From: Ectopseudomonas khazarica | GTDB lineage: Bacteria > Pseudomonadota > Gammaproteobacteria > Pseudomonadales > Pseudomonadaceae | Direction: 5' to 3' | Assembly (NCBI RefSeq): GCF_004521985.1 | Contig: NZ_SBHZ01000003.1 | Span: forward strand, 248,001 to 312,000 | Length of the DNA stretch: 64,000 bases | Part shown: piece by piece, positions 22,046-31,036 of the stretch | How positions within the stretch are numbered: the stretch's first letter is position 1 | How the letters are laid out: each line of letters starts with the position of its first letter | Position numbers and translations under genes: made by a program | Notes under the pieces: model-generated | Seen by the model: the letters and a program-made list of their open reading frames with translations, nothing else | Told to the model about the DNA's origin: nothing | The model's database searches: none

Positions 22046-23257
22046 ATGCAGGTCAGCAAATCGAACAAGCTCGCCAACGTCTGCTACGACATCCGCGGGC
22101 CCGTGCTCAAGCACGCCAAACGCCTGGAAGAGGAAGGCCACCGCATCCTCAAGCTGAACATCGGCAACCCGGCACCGTTCGGTTTCGAAGCACCGGAAGA
22201 GATCCTTCAGGACGTCATCCGCAACCTGCCGACCGCACAGGGCTACAGCGACTCCAAGGGGCTGTTCAGCGCGCGCAAGGCGGTGATGCAGTACTACCAG
22301 CAGAAGCAGGTCGAAGGCGTCTCCATCGAGGACATCTACCTCGGCAACGGCGTCTCCGAACTGATCGTCATGGCCATGCAGGCCCTGCTCAACAACGGTG
22401 ACGAAGTGCTGATCCCGGCGCCCGACTACCCGCTGTGGACCGCCGCCGTGGCGCTGTCCGGCGGCAAGCCGGTGCACTACCTGTGCGACGAACAGGCCGG
22501 CTGGTTCCCCGACATCGCCGACATGCGCGCCAAGATCACCCCGAACACCAAGGCGCTGGTGCTGATCAACCCGAACAACCCGACCGGCGCGGTGTATTCG
22601 CGGGAAGTCCTGCAGGACATCGTCGAACTGGCCCGCCAGAACAACCTGGTGATCTTCTCCGACGAGATCTACGACAAGATTCTCTACGACGAAGCCGTGC
22701 ACATCAGCACCGCCTCGCTGGCACCGGACGTGCTCTGCCTGACCTTCAACGGCCTGTCCAAGAGCTACCGCGTGGCGGGCTTCCGCTCCGGCTGGGTGGC
22801 CATCTCCGGGCCCAAGCAGCGGGCACAGAGCTACATCGAGGGGCTCGACATCCTGGCCAACATGCGCCTGTGCGCCAACGTGCCGAGCCAGCATGCGATC
22901 CAGACCGCCCTCGGCGGCTACCAGAGCATCAACGACCTGGTACTGCCCAACGGCCGTCTGCTGGAACAGCGCAACCGCGCCTGGGAGCTGCTCAACGACA
23001 TCCCCGGCGTCAGTTGCGTCAAGCCCATGGGCGCGCTGTACGCGTTCCCGAAGATCGACCCCAAGGTCTGCCCGATCCACAACGACGAGAAGTTCGTCCT
23101 CGACCTGCTGCTCTCGGAAAAGCTGCTGATCGTGCAGGGCACCGCCTTCAACTGGCCCTGGCCCGACCACTTCCGCGTGGTCACCCTGCCCCGTGTCGAC
23201 GACCTGGAGCAGGCCATCGGCCGCATCGGCAACTTCCTCAAGGGCTACAGCCAGTAA
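22046..23257 (+). CDS. alaA: Glutamate-pyruvate aminotransferase
   Basis: 403 residues. Class I PLP aminotransferase, closest to AlaA: SNKLANVCYDIRGPVL at the start, GYSDSKGLFSARKAV, INPNNPTGAVYS, PLP lysine K239 in NGLSKSYRVAGFRSGW, and a C-terminal FRVVTLP. Makes alanine from pyruvate and glutamate. The ribosome-binding site is weak (GGGATCC), and an inverted-repeat leader lies just upstream, so translation may be controlled. The next gene starts 6 bp after its stop. Confidence 0.94.
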   Translation: MQVSKSNKLANVCYDIRGPVLKHAKRLEEEGHRILKLNIGNPAPFGFEAPEEILQDVIRNLPTAQGYSDSKGLFSARKAVMQYYQQKQVEGVSIEDIYLGNGVSELIVMAMQALLNNGDEVLIPAPDYPLWTAAVALSGGKPVHYLCDEQAGWFPDIADMRAKITPNTKALVLINPNNPTGAVYSREVLQDIVELARQNNLVIFSDEIYDKILYDEAVHISTASLAPDVLCLTFNGLSKSYRVAGFRSGWVAISGPKQRAQSYIEGLDILANMRLCANVPSQHAIQTALGGYQSINDLVLPNGRLLEQRNRAWELLNDIPGVSCVKPMGALYAFPKIDPKVCPIHNDEKFVLDLLLSEKLLIVQGTAFNWPWPDHFRVVTLPRVDDLEQAIGRIGNFLKGYSQ

Positions 23258-23263
23258 ACCGGC

Positions 23264-23710
23264 ATGGACCTGCAGATAGACGATTTCTACAAGGACGCGG
23301 CCAGCGGCCTGCTCATGCTCTACCAGGCCTTCCCGCGCAAGATGGCGCTGTACGTGGAAGACCTGATAGGGCGTGAGGAGCCGGACGAGTTCGGCCTGCC
23401 CAGCAAACGCCATCAGGCCTGTCTCGGCGCACTGCTGTGGCTGGCCGAGGAAGGCTACCTGCGCTTCGAGTCGACCATCGCCTATGACGCGCTGGATCAG
23501 GCGGTGCTGACCGAGAAAGGCTTCCTGCGCCTGTCGCGCTCCATTCCCCACGCCCTGCGCGAAGGCGAAGTGCTGCCGCCGAGCGTGCGCCGCGTGCACG
23601 CAACGCTGGCCTTCCAGCTGCGCGAAGCCCTGGCGCAGCGCCACGGCGAGCGCACCGCACGGCTGACTCGCCTGCTGTTCGAGAGCACGCTGCACGGCCA
23701 AGAGACATAG
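23264..23710 (+). CDS. Conserved protein of unknown function
   Basis: 148 residues, soluble, helical, no signal peptide. Visible stretches are LLMLYQAFPRKMALYVEDLIG, HQACLGALLWLAEEGYLRFE and DQAVLTEKGFLRL. The LLWLAEEGYLRFE...LTEKG order resembles a winged-helix fold, but no family is recognised. It follows alaA by 6 bp and precedes htpX, an order I remember from other pseudomonads, so it is a real gene. Confidence 0.75.
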   Translation: MDLQIDDFYKDAASGLLMLYQAFPRKMALYVEDLIGREEPDEFGLPSKRHQACLGALLWLAEEGYLRFESTIAYDALDQAVLTEKGFLRLSRSIPHALREGEVLPPSVRRVHATLAFQLREALAQRHGERTARLTRLLFESTLHGQET

Positions 23711-23727
23711 TTTGAAATAGTCGCCGG

Positions 23728-23756
23728 TTGAAAGCCCCGGGGGCGCGCCCTTATAT
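23728..23756 (+). promoter_or_regulatory. htpX promoter candidate
   Basis: TTGAAA and TTATAT with a 17-bp, all-G/C spacer. TTGAAA followed by a C-rich run before the -10 also resembles a sigma32 promoter, which would fit a heat-shock protease. Confidence 0.5.
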
Positions 23757-23803
23757 AGCCCGCATTACTCGTACGTCTTTCCCGTGAGGAGTCCGTTCAC
23801 ACC

Positions 23804-24676
23804 ATGATGCGCATTATGTTGTTCCTGGCCACCAACCTGGCGGTCCTGGTTATCGCCAGCATCACTCTCAAACTGCTGGGCGTCGACCGCTTCACTGGCC
23901 AGAACCACGGCAGCCTGCTGATCTTCTGCGCCGTGTTCGGCTTCGCCGGCTCGCTGGTCTCGCTGTTCCTCTCCAAGTGGATGGCGAAGATGAGCACCGG
24001 CACGCAGATCATCACCCAGCCGCGCACCCGCCACGAACAGTGGCTGCTGCAGACCGTCGAGGAGCTGTCCCGCGAAGCCGGCATCAAGATGCCGGAAGTC
24101 GGCATCTTCCCGGCCTACGAGTCCAACGCCTTCGCCACCGGCTGGAACAAGAACGATGCGCTGGTCGCCGTCAGCCAGGGCCTGCTCGAGCGTTTCTCGC
24201 CGGATGAAGTACGCGCGGTGCTGGCCCACGAGATCGGCCACGTCGCCAACGGCGACATGGTCACCCTGGCGCTGATCCAGGGCGTGGTGAACACCTTCGT
24301 CATGTTCTTCGCACGCATCTTCGGCAACTTCGTCGACAAGGCGATCCTGAAGAACGAGGAAGGTCACGGCATCGGCTATTTCGTCGCGACCATCTTCGCC
24401 GAACTGGTACTGGGCATCCTGGCCAGCATCATCGTCATGTGGTTCTCGCGCAAGCGCGAGTACAAGGCCGACGAAGCCGGCGCCCGCCTGGCCGGTACCG
24501 GCGCGATGATCGCCGCCCTGCAGCGCCTGCGTGCCGAACAGGGCGTGCCGGTGCAGATGCCCGACAGCCTCACCGCCTTCGGCATCAACGGCGGCCTGAA
24601 GAATGGCCTCGCCGGCCTGCTGATGAGCCACCCGCCGCTGGAAGACCGCATCGAGGCGCTGCGCCGCCTCGGCTGA
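23804..24676 (+). CDS. htpX: Membrane zinc metalloprotease HtpX
   Basis: 290 residues. Two N-terminal transmembrane helices, catalytic HEIGH (H142, E143, H146), a further pair of hydrophobic segments, and the third zinc ligand in [10 protein letters not shown]. Cleaves damaged membrane proteins at the cytoplasmic face, backing up Fts[17 protein letters not shown] is the normal start; either of two adjacent ATGs could be used. Ends at a strong terminator. Confidence 0.97.
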   Translation: MMRIMLFLATNLAVLVIASITLKLLGVDRFTGQNHGSLLIFCAVFGFAGSLVSLFLSKWMAKMSTGTQIITQPRTRHEQWLLQTVEELSREAGIKMPEVGIFPAYESNAFATGWNKNDALVAVSQGLLERFSPDEVRAVLAHEIGHVANGDMVTLALIQGVVNTFVMFFARIFGNFVDKAILKNEEGHGIGYFVATIFAELVLGILASIIVMWFSRKREYKADEAGARLAGTGAMIAALQRLRAEQGVPVQMPDSLTAFGINGGLKNGLAGLLMSHPPLEDRIEALRRLG

Positions 24677-24692
24677 TCGACAGCCGCAAAAG

Positions 24693-24719
24693 AAAAGGCG
24701 ACCCCAGGGTCGCCTTTTT
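24693..24719 (+). terminator. Terminator between htpX and tpm
   Basis: AAAAGGCGACCC/GGGTCGCCTTTT with a CAG loop and T-run on the + side, A-run on the other: bidirectional for the converging htpX and tpm. Confidence 0.92.
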
Positions 24720-24734
24720 CATGCCGCGGCCGAA

Positions 24735-25391
24735 TCAGCGCCGCGTGAGGTGGAACACTACCTCGTCCACTGCCTCGAGCTGGTTCTCGCTGAAGCGCGG
24801 ATTGCCGCTCAGCACATCCTTGCGTTCGACTTCCTGCAGCGCCCAGCCCCCGCTGAAGAGGCGCTCGGCCTCGGCATCCTCGACCGAGAATGGCGGGCCA
24901 TCCATGCGCTGCTGGTCGTAGACCAGGGTCACCAGCAGCCCCTGACAGGCAGCCGGCAATATCGCCTGCAGGTGCGCGGCGTAGCGCTCGCGCATCTCGG
25001 CCGGCAAGGCGATCAGCGCCGCACGGTCATAGAACGCCTGGCAGCCGGCAACGTCCTCGCCAGTCAGGGCGAAGAAATCGCCACAGAGAATCTGCAGGTT
25101 GCCGGCGGCATAGACCTTGTACGCACCGCGTTGCGATATCTGCGGCTGCACATCGCGCTCGGCGAAGAAATCCTGCACGGCGCGCTCGGCCAGCTCCACG
25201 CCGATCACCGCATGCCCCTGCTCCGCCAGCCAGGCCAGGTCGAGGCTCTTGCCGCACAGCGGCACCAGCACCGTCGCCTGCGCCGGCAACTCCAGGGCAG
25301 ACCAGTGACGACGCAGGTAGCCGTTGACCTTCTCCTGGTGAAAACCAATCTGGCTACGCGCCCAACGATCCTGCCAGAACGCCTCGTGCAT
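24735..25391 (-). CDS. tpm: Thiopurine S-methyltransferase
   Basis: 218 residues from the ATG at 25391 (GGAGGG six bases upstream). SAM-binding fold with [26 protein letters not shown] and [10 protein letters not shown], and [15 protein letters not shown] at the start, all typical of bacterial TPMT. In Pseudomonas this family methylates selenite, tellurite and thiopurines. Monocistronic on the minus strand. Confidence 0.95.
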   Translation of the reverse strand: MHEAFWQDRWARSQIGFHQEKVNGYLRRHWSALELPAQATVLVPLCGKSLDLAWLAEQGHAVIGVELAERAVQDFFAERDVQPQISQRGAYKVYAAGNLQILCGDFFALTGEDVAGCQAFYDRAALIALPAEMRERYAAHLQAILPAACQGLLVTLVYDQQRMDGPPFSVEDAEAERLFSGGWALQEVERKDVLSGNPRFSENQLEAVDEVVFHLTRR

Positions 25392-25496
25392 CAGAAACCC
25401 TCCATGAAATTCGATAGGAATACTCAATAATTTATACTGGAAGTCGATACATCCAGCACCGAAGATGGCCACATCCTACTTCAGGAGCCAACTTCC

Positions 25497-26264
25497 ATGC
25501 TGCCTTCCCTGTACATTTCCCACGGTTCCCCCATGCTCGCCCTGGAGCCCGGCGCCAGCGGCCCGGCACTGGCGCGCCTGGCCAGCGAACTGCCGCGGCC
25601 GCAGGCCATCCTGGTGGTCTCGGCGCACTGGGAAAGCCGGCGTCTGCTGCTCACGGCGGCTGAACGACCGGAAACCTGGCACGACTTTGGTGGCTTTCCC
25701 GCGGCGCTCTACGCCGTGCAATACCCGGCACCCGGTGCTCCGCAGCTGGCCGAGGCGATCGCCCGGCAACTGAATGCCGCCGGCCTGCCTGCCGAGCTGG
25801 ACGCACGTCGCCCCTTCGACCATGGCGCCTGGGTCCCGCTGTCACTGATGTATCCGGACGCGGACATCCCGCTGCTGCAACTGTCGCTGCCCAGCCAGCT
25901 CGGCCCCGAGCTGCAGACGCGCGTGGGCCGAGCGCTGGCGAGCTTGCGCGAGCAAGGCATACTGCTGATCGGCTCCGGCAGCATCACCCACAATCTCGGC
26001 GAACTGGACTGGCGGGCCGGGCCAGATGTCGTCACGCCCTGGGCCAAGGCGTTTCGCGACTGGATGGTGGAGCAACTCGAAGCCGGGGACGAGCAGGCGC
26101 TGCACCACTACCGCCAGCGGGCGCCAAGCGCCGTGCGCAACCACCCCAGCGAAGAGCACCTGCTACCGCTGTTCTTCGCCCGTGGCGCTGGCGGCAGCTT
26201 CTCCGTGGCGCACACAGGCTTCACCTACGGCGCACTGGGCATGGACATCTATCGCTTCGACTAG
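25497..26264 (+). CDS. Extradiol ring-cleavage dioxygenase, DODA/YgiD type
   Basis: 255 residues, AGGAG upstream. Class III extradiol fold with metal ligands in ISHGSP (H9), SAHWES and RPFDHGAWVPL, plus DFGGFP and HTGFTYGALGMD at the C-terminus, as in YgiD 4,5-DOPA dioxygenase. Likely opens a catechol ring; natural substrate unknown. Its stop overlaps the TetR gene's stop by four bases. Confidence 0.9.
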   Translation: MLPSLYISHGSPMLALEPGASGPALARLASELPRPQAILVVSAHWESRRLLLTAAERPETWHDFGGFPAALYAVQYPAPGAPQLAEAIARQLNAAGLPAELDARRPFDHGAWVPLSLMYPDADIPLLQLSLPSQLGPELQTRVGRALASLREQGILLIGSGSITHNLGELDWRAGPDVVTPWAKAFRDWMVEQLEAGDEQALHHYRQRAPSAVRNHPSEEHLLPLFFARGAGGSFSVAHTGFTYGALGMDIYRFD

Positions 26265-26845
26265 CCGCCGTTCCTCACGCTGTCCCAGGCGATCTGCGCC
26301 AGCAGCTCACGGCAATCGCGCAGCTCGCTGCGGGTCCGCCCAGCCAGCCAGTTGCGCGCCAGGTCCTGCGTCGGGCCGATCACCACCGAGGCGAAGCAGT
26401 CATCCGGCAATGCCTTGAACAGCCCCTGCTGACGGTATTCGGCCAGCGCCGCGAAAATCTGCGCGAAGTGCTCACGGTTGGCCTCGCGCAGCGCATCCCC
26501 CATCTCCCCCGCCTCGACCCGGCTGCGGCTGTGCAGAATGAAGCGCGCCCAGTCCGGGTTGGCCACCACCCAGTCGATGTAGCTGGTCACCAGCAGCCTG
26601 ACGCAGGCCTCGGCGCTGTCTGCGCTGGCGAAACCGCGTTGCAGCATTTGCGCGTACTGCGCGGTGCCGCTCATGTACAGCGCAGCGATGATCCGCTCCT
26701 TGTTGCCGAAGTGGTGGTACAGGCTGCCGATGCTCGCACCGGAGCGGTCACGGATCATCTCGATGGTGGTGCCATCGACCCCCTGCTCGGTGACGCAGGC
26801 CAGTGCGGCCTGGAGGATTTCGTCTTTGCGTGATGGACGGGCCAT
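26261..26845 (-). CDS. TetR/AcrR family repressor
   Basis: 194 residues. N-terminal helix-turn-helix TIEMIRDRSGASIGSLYHHFGNKERII (about 26-52), then a variable helical ligand domain with WVVANPDWARFILHSR. Transcribed away from the hotdog gene at 26950; an inverted repeat in the gap is the probable operator, so it likely controls itself and that neighbour. Ligand unknown; acyl-CoA or a fatty acid would fit the context. Confidence 0.92.
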   Translation of the reverse strand: MARPSRKDEILQAALACVTEQGVDGTTIEMIRDRSGASIGSLYHHFGNKERIIAALYMSGTAQYAQMLQRGFASADSAEACVRLLVTSYIDWVVANPDWARFILHSRSRVEAGEMGDALREANREHFAQIFAALAEYRQQGLFKALPDDCFASVVIGPTQDLARNWLAGRTRSELRDCRELLAQIAWDSVRNGG

Positions 26846-26860
26846 GCCGCTCCTTGATGA

Positions 26861-26877
26861 CTAGAATATTTTTCTAG
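26861..26877. promoter_or_regulatory. Candidate TetR operator
   Basis: CTAGAA-N5-TTCTAG, a perfect 6-bp inverted repeat in an AT-rich stretch, 16 bp before the TetR start and in the divergent gap to the hotdog gene. A second, overlapping TTCTAGAA palindrome follows at 26872-26879. Confidence 0.6.
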
Positions 26878-26949
26878 AATAATTTTCCAACGCTCGTATA
26901 CTGCCTCGGCGCGCGCTCATCTTCAATCGCAGATACGCAGGAGAGAGTC

Positions 26950-27387
26950 ATGAGTCAGATGTTGCAGATGTTCCAGCAGGCCGGCGCTGCCCAGTTCAGC
27001 GCGATGATCGGCCAGGTCGCCCCCTACTTCGCCAGCATCGCCCCGCAGATGGTCGAGTTGCGCCCCGGCTACGCCGAGGTGCATTTCGCCAAGCGTCGCG
27101 AAGTGCTGAACCATATCGGTACGGTGCACGCCATCGCCCTGTGCAACGCGGCGGAACTGGCCGCCGGCAGCATGACCGATGCCTCGATTGCCAGCGGTTG
27201 CCGCTGGATTCCCAAGGGCATGACGGTGGAATACCTGGCCAAGGCCGATGGCGACATCCGCACGGTGGCCGACGGCAGCGCGGTGGACTGGAGCCAGACC
27301 GGCGACATCAGCGTGCCGGTGATGGCCTACGTCGGCGACAAGCCGGTGTTCCGCGCCGAGATCACCATGTACGTCAGCCAGGCCTGA
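26950..27387 (+). CDS. Hotdog-fold protein (DUF4442/thioesterase-like)
   Basis: 145 residues, GAGAGAG upstream. Sequence of the PaaI/DUF4442 group: VELRPGYAEVHFAKRREVLNHIGTVHAIALCNAAELAAG, GCRWIPKGMTVEYLAKADG. The NHIGTVHA stretch matches the substrate-binding helix of hotdog thioesterases. Acyl-CoA hydrolysis is possible but unproven. Divergent from the TetR repressor. Confidence 0.85.
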   Translation: MSQMLQMFQQAGAAQFSAMIGQVAPYFASIAPQMVELRPGYAEVHFAKRREVLNHIGTVHAIALCNAAELAAGSMTDASIASGCRWIPKGMTVEYLAKADGDIRTVADGSAVDWSQTGDISVPVMAYVGDKPVFRAEITMYVSQA

Positions 27388-27390
27388 AAA

Positions 27391-27419
27391 CACGAGGCCC
27401 GTCATCGACGGGCCTCGTG
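27391..27419 (-). terminator. Terminator between hotdog gene and acuI
   Basis: Perfect 13-bp stem CACGAGGCCCGTC/GACGGGCCTCGTG with a 3-base loop; on the minus strand it is followed by TTTTC, so it mainly ends the acuI transcript, perhaps both. Confidence 0.8.
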
Positions 27420-27426
27420 CCTGCAT

Positions 27427-28416
27427 TCAGTCCAGCCGCACCAGGATACGACCGACCATGCCGCCGGAGAGTATGCGCTCGATGGCTGCCGGCAACTCCG
27501 CCAGGCCAATTTCCTGGCACAGCGGCGCAAGGTCGAGCTTCCACTGCAGCGAGAGCTTGTCCCACATCGACGCCTTGACCACCAGTGGCAGCTCCACCGA
27601 GTCCACGCCCAGCAGGTTGACCCCACGCAGGATGAACGGCAGCACGTTGGCCTGGAAGCCAACGCCGGCCGTCAGACCGCAGCAGGCCACACTGGCGCTG
27701 TGACGCAGCGACTTGACCACGTTGAACAGAATCTCGCCGCCCACGGTGTCCACCGCACCGGCCCAGCGCTCCTTGAGCAGCGGACGCTCCCCGCCCTGCT
27801 GCAGCTCCTCGCGGCTGACGATCTCGTCGGCCCCGAGCCCACGCAGGAAATCACCCTGCTCGGCCTTGCCGGTTGCGGCGGCGACCCGGTAGCCCAGTTG
27901 CTTGAGCAGCACCACGGCAATGCTGCCAACGCCGCCCGTGGCGCCGGTGACCAGCACGGTGCCGGCCTCGGGAACCACACCGGCCTGCTCCAGCTTGTCC
28001 ACGCACAGCGCGGCGGTCAGTCCGGCGGTGCCGAGGATCATCGCCTCGCGCAACGGCAAGCCCTGCGGGCGCTTGATCGCCCAGGCAGCCGGCACGCGGA
28101 TGTACTGGCCAAAACCGCCCGCCGTGTTCATGCCCAGGTCGTAGCCGGTGACGATCACCTCGTCGCCCACCGCGAACTCGGCCACGCCGGACGCCTCGAC
28201 CACCCCGGCGGCGTCGATCCCCGGCGTATGCGGATACGCCTTGGTGACACCACGGTTGCCGCTGGCGGACAGTGCATCCTTGTAGTTGAGCGAGGAGTAG
28301 CGCACCCGGATCAACAGCTCGCCCTGCGGCAACTGTTCGACGTTGCGCCCGACCACTTCACGCTTGAAGGCGCCAGTGGCGTCTTCGCTGACCAGCAAGG
28401 CCTTGAACTCAGTCAT
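27427..28416 (-). CDS. acuI: Acrylyl-CoA reductase-like MDR oxidoreductase
   Basis: 329 residues; ATG at 28416 chosen (AGGAG six bases upstream) over the GTG one codon earlier. Zinc-free medium-chain dehydrogenase of the YhdH/AcuI group: SSLNYKDALSASGNRGVTKAYPHTPGIDAAG, YDLGMNTAGGFGQYIRVPA, and the NADPH motif VTGATGGVGSIAV. AcuI reduces toxic acryloyl-CoA to propionyl-CoA; here the exact substrate is inferred. It follows sohB by 48 bp on the minus strand. Confidence 0.88.
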   Translation of the reverse strand: MTEFKALLVSEDATGAFKREVVGRNVEQLPQGELLIRVRYSSLNYKDALSASGNRGVTKAYPHTPGIDAAGVVEASGVAEFAVGDEVIVTGYDLGMNTAGGFGQYIRVPAAWAIKRPQGLPLREAMILGTAGLTAALCVDKLEQAGVVPEAGTVLVTGATGGVGSIAVVLLKQLGYRVAAATGKAEQGDFLRGLGADEIVSREELQQGGERPLLKERWAGAVDTVGGEILFNVVKSLRHSASVACCGLTAGVGFQANVLPFILRGVNLLGVDSVELPLVVKASMWDKLSLQWKLDLAPLCQEIGLAELPAAIERILSGGMVGRILVRLD

Positions 28417-28464
28417 CACCCTCTCCTCTTGTCATTGTTCGCGCTGTACGCCGTACACGAAGCG

Positions 28465-29484
28465 CTACCAGAAACGCTGCTGATTGAGACGACTCAACCA
28501 GGTCAGGACGAAGCGGTCCAGCGCCATGCTGGCAGCCAGGCCGACGCGCTCCTGCAGACTCTTCTTCTGAGCGAAGTGCAGATGGAACAGTTCAGCCTCG
28601 GCGGCACGCTCGGCCAGGTACTGGTCGCTGGTCTTCAGCTCATCCACCAGCAACCGCTCCTGCGCCGCCATGCCCAGCCAGACCTCGCCGGTGGCGATGG
28701 CATCGATGTCCAGTTGCGGGCGATAGCGCGCGACGAAGCCCTTGAACAGCTCATGCGTGGTTTCCAGGTCTTCCTGGAACTTCTCCCGGCCTTTCTCGGT
28801 GTTCTCGCCGAATACGGTCAGCGTACGCTTGTATTCGCCGGCGGTGAGCACTTCGAAGTCGATCTCGTGCTTCTTCAGCAGGCGGTGCACGTTCGGCAAC
28901 TGCGCCACCACGCCGATGGAGCCGAGGATGGCGAACGGCGCGCTGAGGATCTTCCCGCCGATGCAGGCCATCATGTAGCCGCCGCTGGCCGCCACCTTGT
29001 CCACGCATACCGTCAGCGGGATACCGGCATCGCGGATACGCACCAGTTGCGAGGACGCCAGGCCGTAGCTGTGCACCATGCCACCCCCGCTTTCCAGGCG
29101 CAGCACCACCTCGTCATCGGCCTTGGCCATCGACAGCAGCGCCGTGACCTCGTGGCGCAGGTTCTCGGTGGCCGATGCCTTGATGTCGCCATCGAAGTCG
29201 AGCACGAACACCCGCGCCTTGCTCGACGGTGCCTTCTTCTCCTGCTTGGCTGCCTTGGCCTCGGCCTTGCGCACGGTCTTGAGCTGATCCTTCGACAGCA
29301 CGCTGTGCTCGAGACGCTCGCGCAGGTCCTTGTAGAAATCGTTGAGCTTCTGCACCTGCAACTGGCCGTTGCCGCGTCGCCCCTTGCCGCGCGTAGCAGC
29401 CACCACCAGCAACACCGCGACGATGGCGACCAGCACGGTCAGGGTCTTCGCCAGAAAGCTGGCGTACTCGCTAAGAAACTCCAC
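28465..29484 (-). CDS. sohB: Inner-membrane serine peptidase SohB
   Basis: 339 residues from the GTG at 29484 (AAGGGGG upstream), giving MEFLSEYASFLAKTLTVLVAIVAVLLVVAA, one N-terminal membrane helix. S49 protease domain with catalytic dyad S167 (VAASGGYMMA) and K219 (GEYKRTLTVFGENTEKG). A Lys/Ala-rich linker covers about 70-90. Signal-peptide-peptidase-like, active site on the periplasmic side. Upstream of acuI. Confidence 0.93.
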   Translation of the reverse strand: MEFLSEYASFLAKTLTVLVAIVAVLLVVAATRGKGRRGNGQLQVQKLNDFYKDLRERLEHSVLSKDQLKTVRKAEAKAAKQEKKAPSSKARVFVLDFDGDIKASATENLRHEVTALLSMAKADDEVVLRLESGGGMVHSYGLASSQLVRIRDAGIPLTVCVDKVAASGGYMMACIGGKILSAPFAILGSIGVVAQLPNVHRLLKKHEIDFEVLTAGEYKRTLTVFGENTEKGREKFQEDLETTHELFKGFVARYRPQLDIDAIATGEVWLGMAAQERLLVDELKTSDQYLAERAAEAELFHLHFAQKKSLQERVGLAASMALDRFVLTWLSRLNQQRFW

Positions 29485-29683
29485 GGATCCCCCTTGGGTA
29501 ATACAGCGGCGCCTGGGCGCACAAAGGCCCAAGCATACCGGCGCGGCAACGGGTCGGCCAAGCGCGATGGCGGTTCAGGAATGCCATACAAGCATTTCAA
29601 ACAAGCGTATGTTTTTTCATTGACAGCCCCCGAGCTTCCTCATAACCTCGCGAAACCTTCAACGTGCCGAGACCGATACGGAC

Positions 29684-30382
29684 GTGGGCAGCATTTACCT
29701 GATTCGACATGGCCAGGCTTCATTCGGTGCAGACGACTACGATGTCCTGTCTCCCGTCGGTGTACGCCAGGCCGAAGTGCTGGGCGAGCACCTCGAGCAG
29801 CTCGGCATCGCCTTCGATCGCTGCGTCAGCGGCAGTCTGCGCCGCCAGCAGCATACGGCCACGTCGGCCCTGCAGCGCATGAGCAGTGCCCCGGCACTGG
29901 ACATCGACGACGCCTTCAACGAGTTCGATGCCGACGCGGTGATCCGCAGCCTGCTGCCCGATCTGCTGCCCGAAGAACCCGAGGCGCTGCACATCCTGCG
30001 CAACGGCGCACAGAACCGTGCCGAGTTCCAGCGCCTGTTCGCCAAGCTGATCCAGCGCTGGGTATCGGGCGAGCACGACACGCCCGAGCTGCAAAGCTGG
30101 CAGGCCTATGTCGAGCAGGTCGCCGGCGGCCTGCAGCGAATTCTCGAACAGGCCCACAGCAAACAGAACATCGCCATCTTCACGTCCGGCGGCACCATCA
30201 CCGCCCTGCTGCGCCTGATCACCGGCGTACCGGCAGAGAAGGCCTTCGAACTGAACTGGCAAATCGTCAACACCTCGCTCAGCCTGCTGAAATTCCGCGG
30301 CAGCGAGGTAAGTCTGGCTTCCTTCAACAGCCATGTGCATTTACAGCTGCTGAAGGCGCCGGAGCTCATCACCTACCGTTGA
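29684..30382 (+). CDS. Histidine phosphatase family protein
   Basis: 232 residues with a GTG start. LIRHGQASFG (H9) is the RHG catalytic motif; SLRRQQHTA and IFTSGGTITALLRL supply the second arginine region and the later fold, but the usual second catalytic His is replaced by the SGG stretch, as in several members. Phosphatase on a small molecule; substrate unknown. First of a + strand series with the SCP2 gene 57 bp later. Confidence 0.88.
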   Translation: MGSIYLIRHGQASFGADDYDVLSPVGVRQAEVLGEHLEQLGIAFDRCVSGSLRRQQHTATSALQRMSSAPALDIDDAFNEFDADAVIRSLLPDLLPEEPEALHILRNGAQNRAEFQRLFAKLIQRWVSGEHDTPELQSWQAYVEQVAGGLQRILEQAHSKQNIAIFTSGGTITALLRLITGVPAEKAFELNWQIVNTSLSLLKFRGSEVSLASFNSHVHLQLLKAPELITYR

Positions 30383-30439
30383 GCTCCAGCCCACTGCGGC
30401 CATCAGGCTGCGCGAAAAACCCGAGAAAAGGATAAGACC

Positions 30440-30751
30440 ATGAGCGTTGCTGACATCGTCCAAACCATGCAATCCAAGTTCAACGCCAGCGCCGCTGCGG
30501 GCCTGGATCTGGTATTCCAGTTCAACATCGAAGATGGCGAGAACTACGCGCTGATCGTCAAGGATGGCACCTGCGCCATCGAACAAGGCGACAACCCGAA
30601 CGCCAACGTGACCCTGATCATGGACAGCGAAACCCTCAAGGGCATCGTCAGCGGCGAAACCGACGGCATGCAGGCCTTCATGGCTGGCAAGCTGCGCGCC
30701 GAAGGCGACATGATGCTGGCGATGAAGCTGGGCGAACTGTTCCCGGTCTGA
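30440..30751 (+). CDS. SCP2 sterol-carrier domain protein
   Basis: 103 residues, a single SCP2 domain: DLVFQFNIEDGENYALIVKDGTCAIEQGDNPNANVTLIMDSETLKGIVSGETDGMQAFMAGKLRAEGD. Binds acyl chains or acyl-CoA in a hydrophobic tunnel. AAGGA upstream. The neighbouring phosphotransferase and SDR genes suggest lipid catabolism. Ends at a terminator. Confidence 0.92.
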   Translation: MSVADIVQTMQSKFNASAAAGLDLVFQFNIEDGENYALIVKDGTCAIEQGDNPNANVTLIMDSETLKGIVSGETDGMQAFMAGKLRAEGDMMLAMKLGELFPV

Positions 30752-30776
30752 TCGGCGAGCCGAGCGCAAGACACGA

Positions 30777-30806
30777 AAACCGGAGTCCTGGACTCCGGTT
30801 TTTTAT
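30777..30806 (+). terminator. SCP2 gene terminator
   Basis: AAAACCGGAGTCC/GGACTCCGGTTTT stem with T-run, 25 bp after the stop. Confidence 0.92.
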
Positions 30807-30964
30807 TGCCCGGCATCCTCTGCGGACTGCCGCCAGGCGACGTCAGAAGCGTTCTCCTGAAATTTTTTCCACACCGGTGCACTGGCGAATGGCTCAGCGC
30901 GAAGATGACTGATCAGGCAGTTTGATCGTGGTGCAACACGCCCGCCTATAACGGCGCGTATTGC

Positions 30965-30993
30965 TTGTGACAGCCTGAGCGCAGCATTAGATT
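30965..30993 (+). promoter_or_regulatory. Possible promoter of the phosphotransferase-SDR operon
   Basis: TTGTGA and TAGATT with a 17-bp spacer, 43 bp before the phosphotransferase start. Moderate match only; it is the best pair in the 285-bp gap. Confidence 0.4.
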
Positions 30994-31036
30994 AGCCAAT
31001 TATCTAGGGCACCCATCATAAGTAGAAGGGATAAGC

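Noticed and set aside
27700..30435. 911-codon + strand open frame across acuI, sohB and the phosphatase
   Set aside because: It runs antisense to two clear genes and out of frame with the third; composition is His/Asp/Gln-rich as in other antisense frames.
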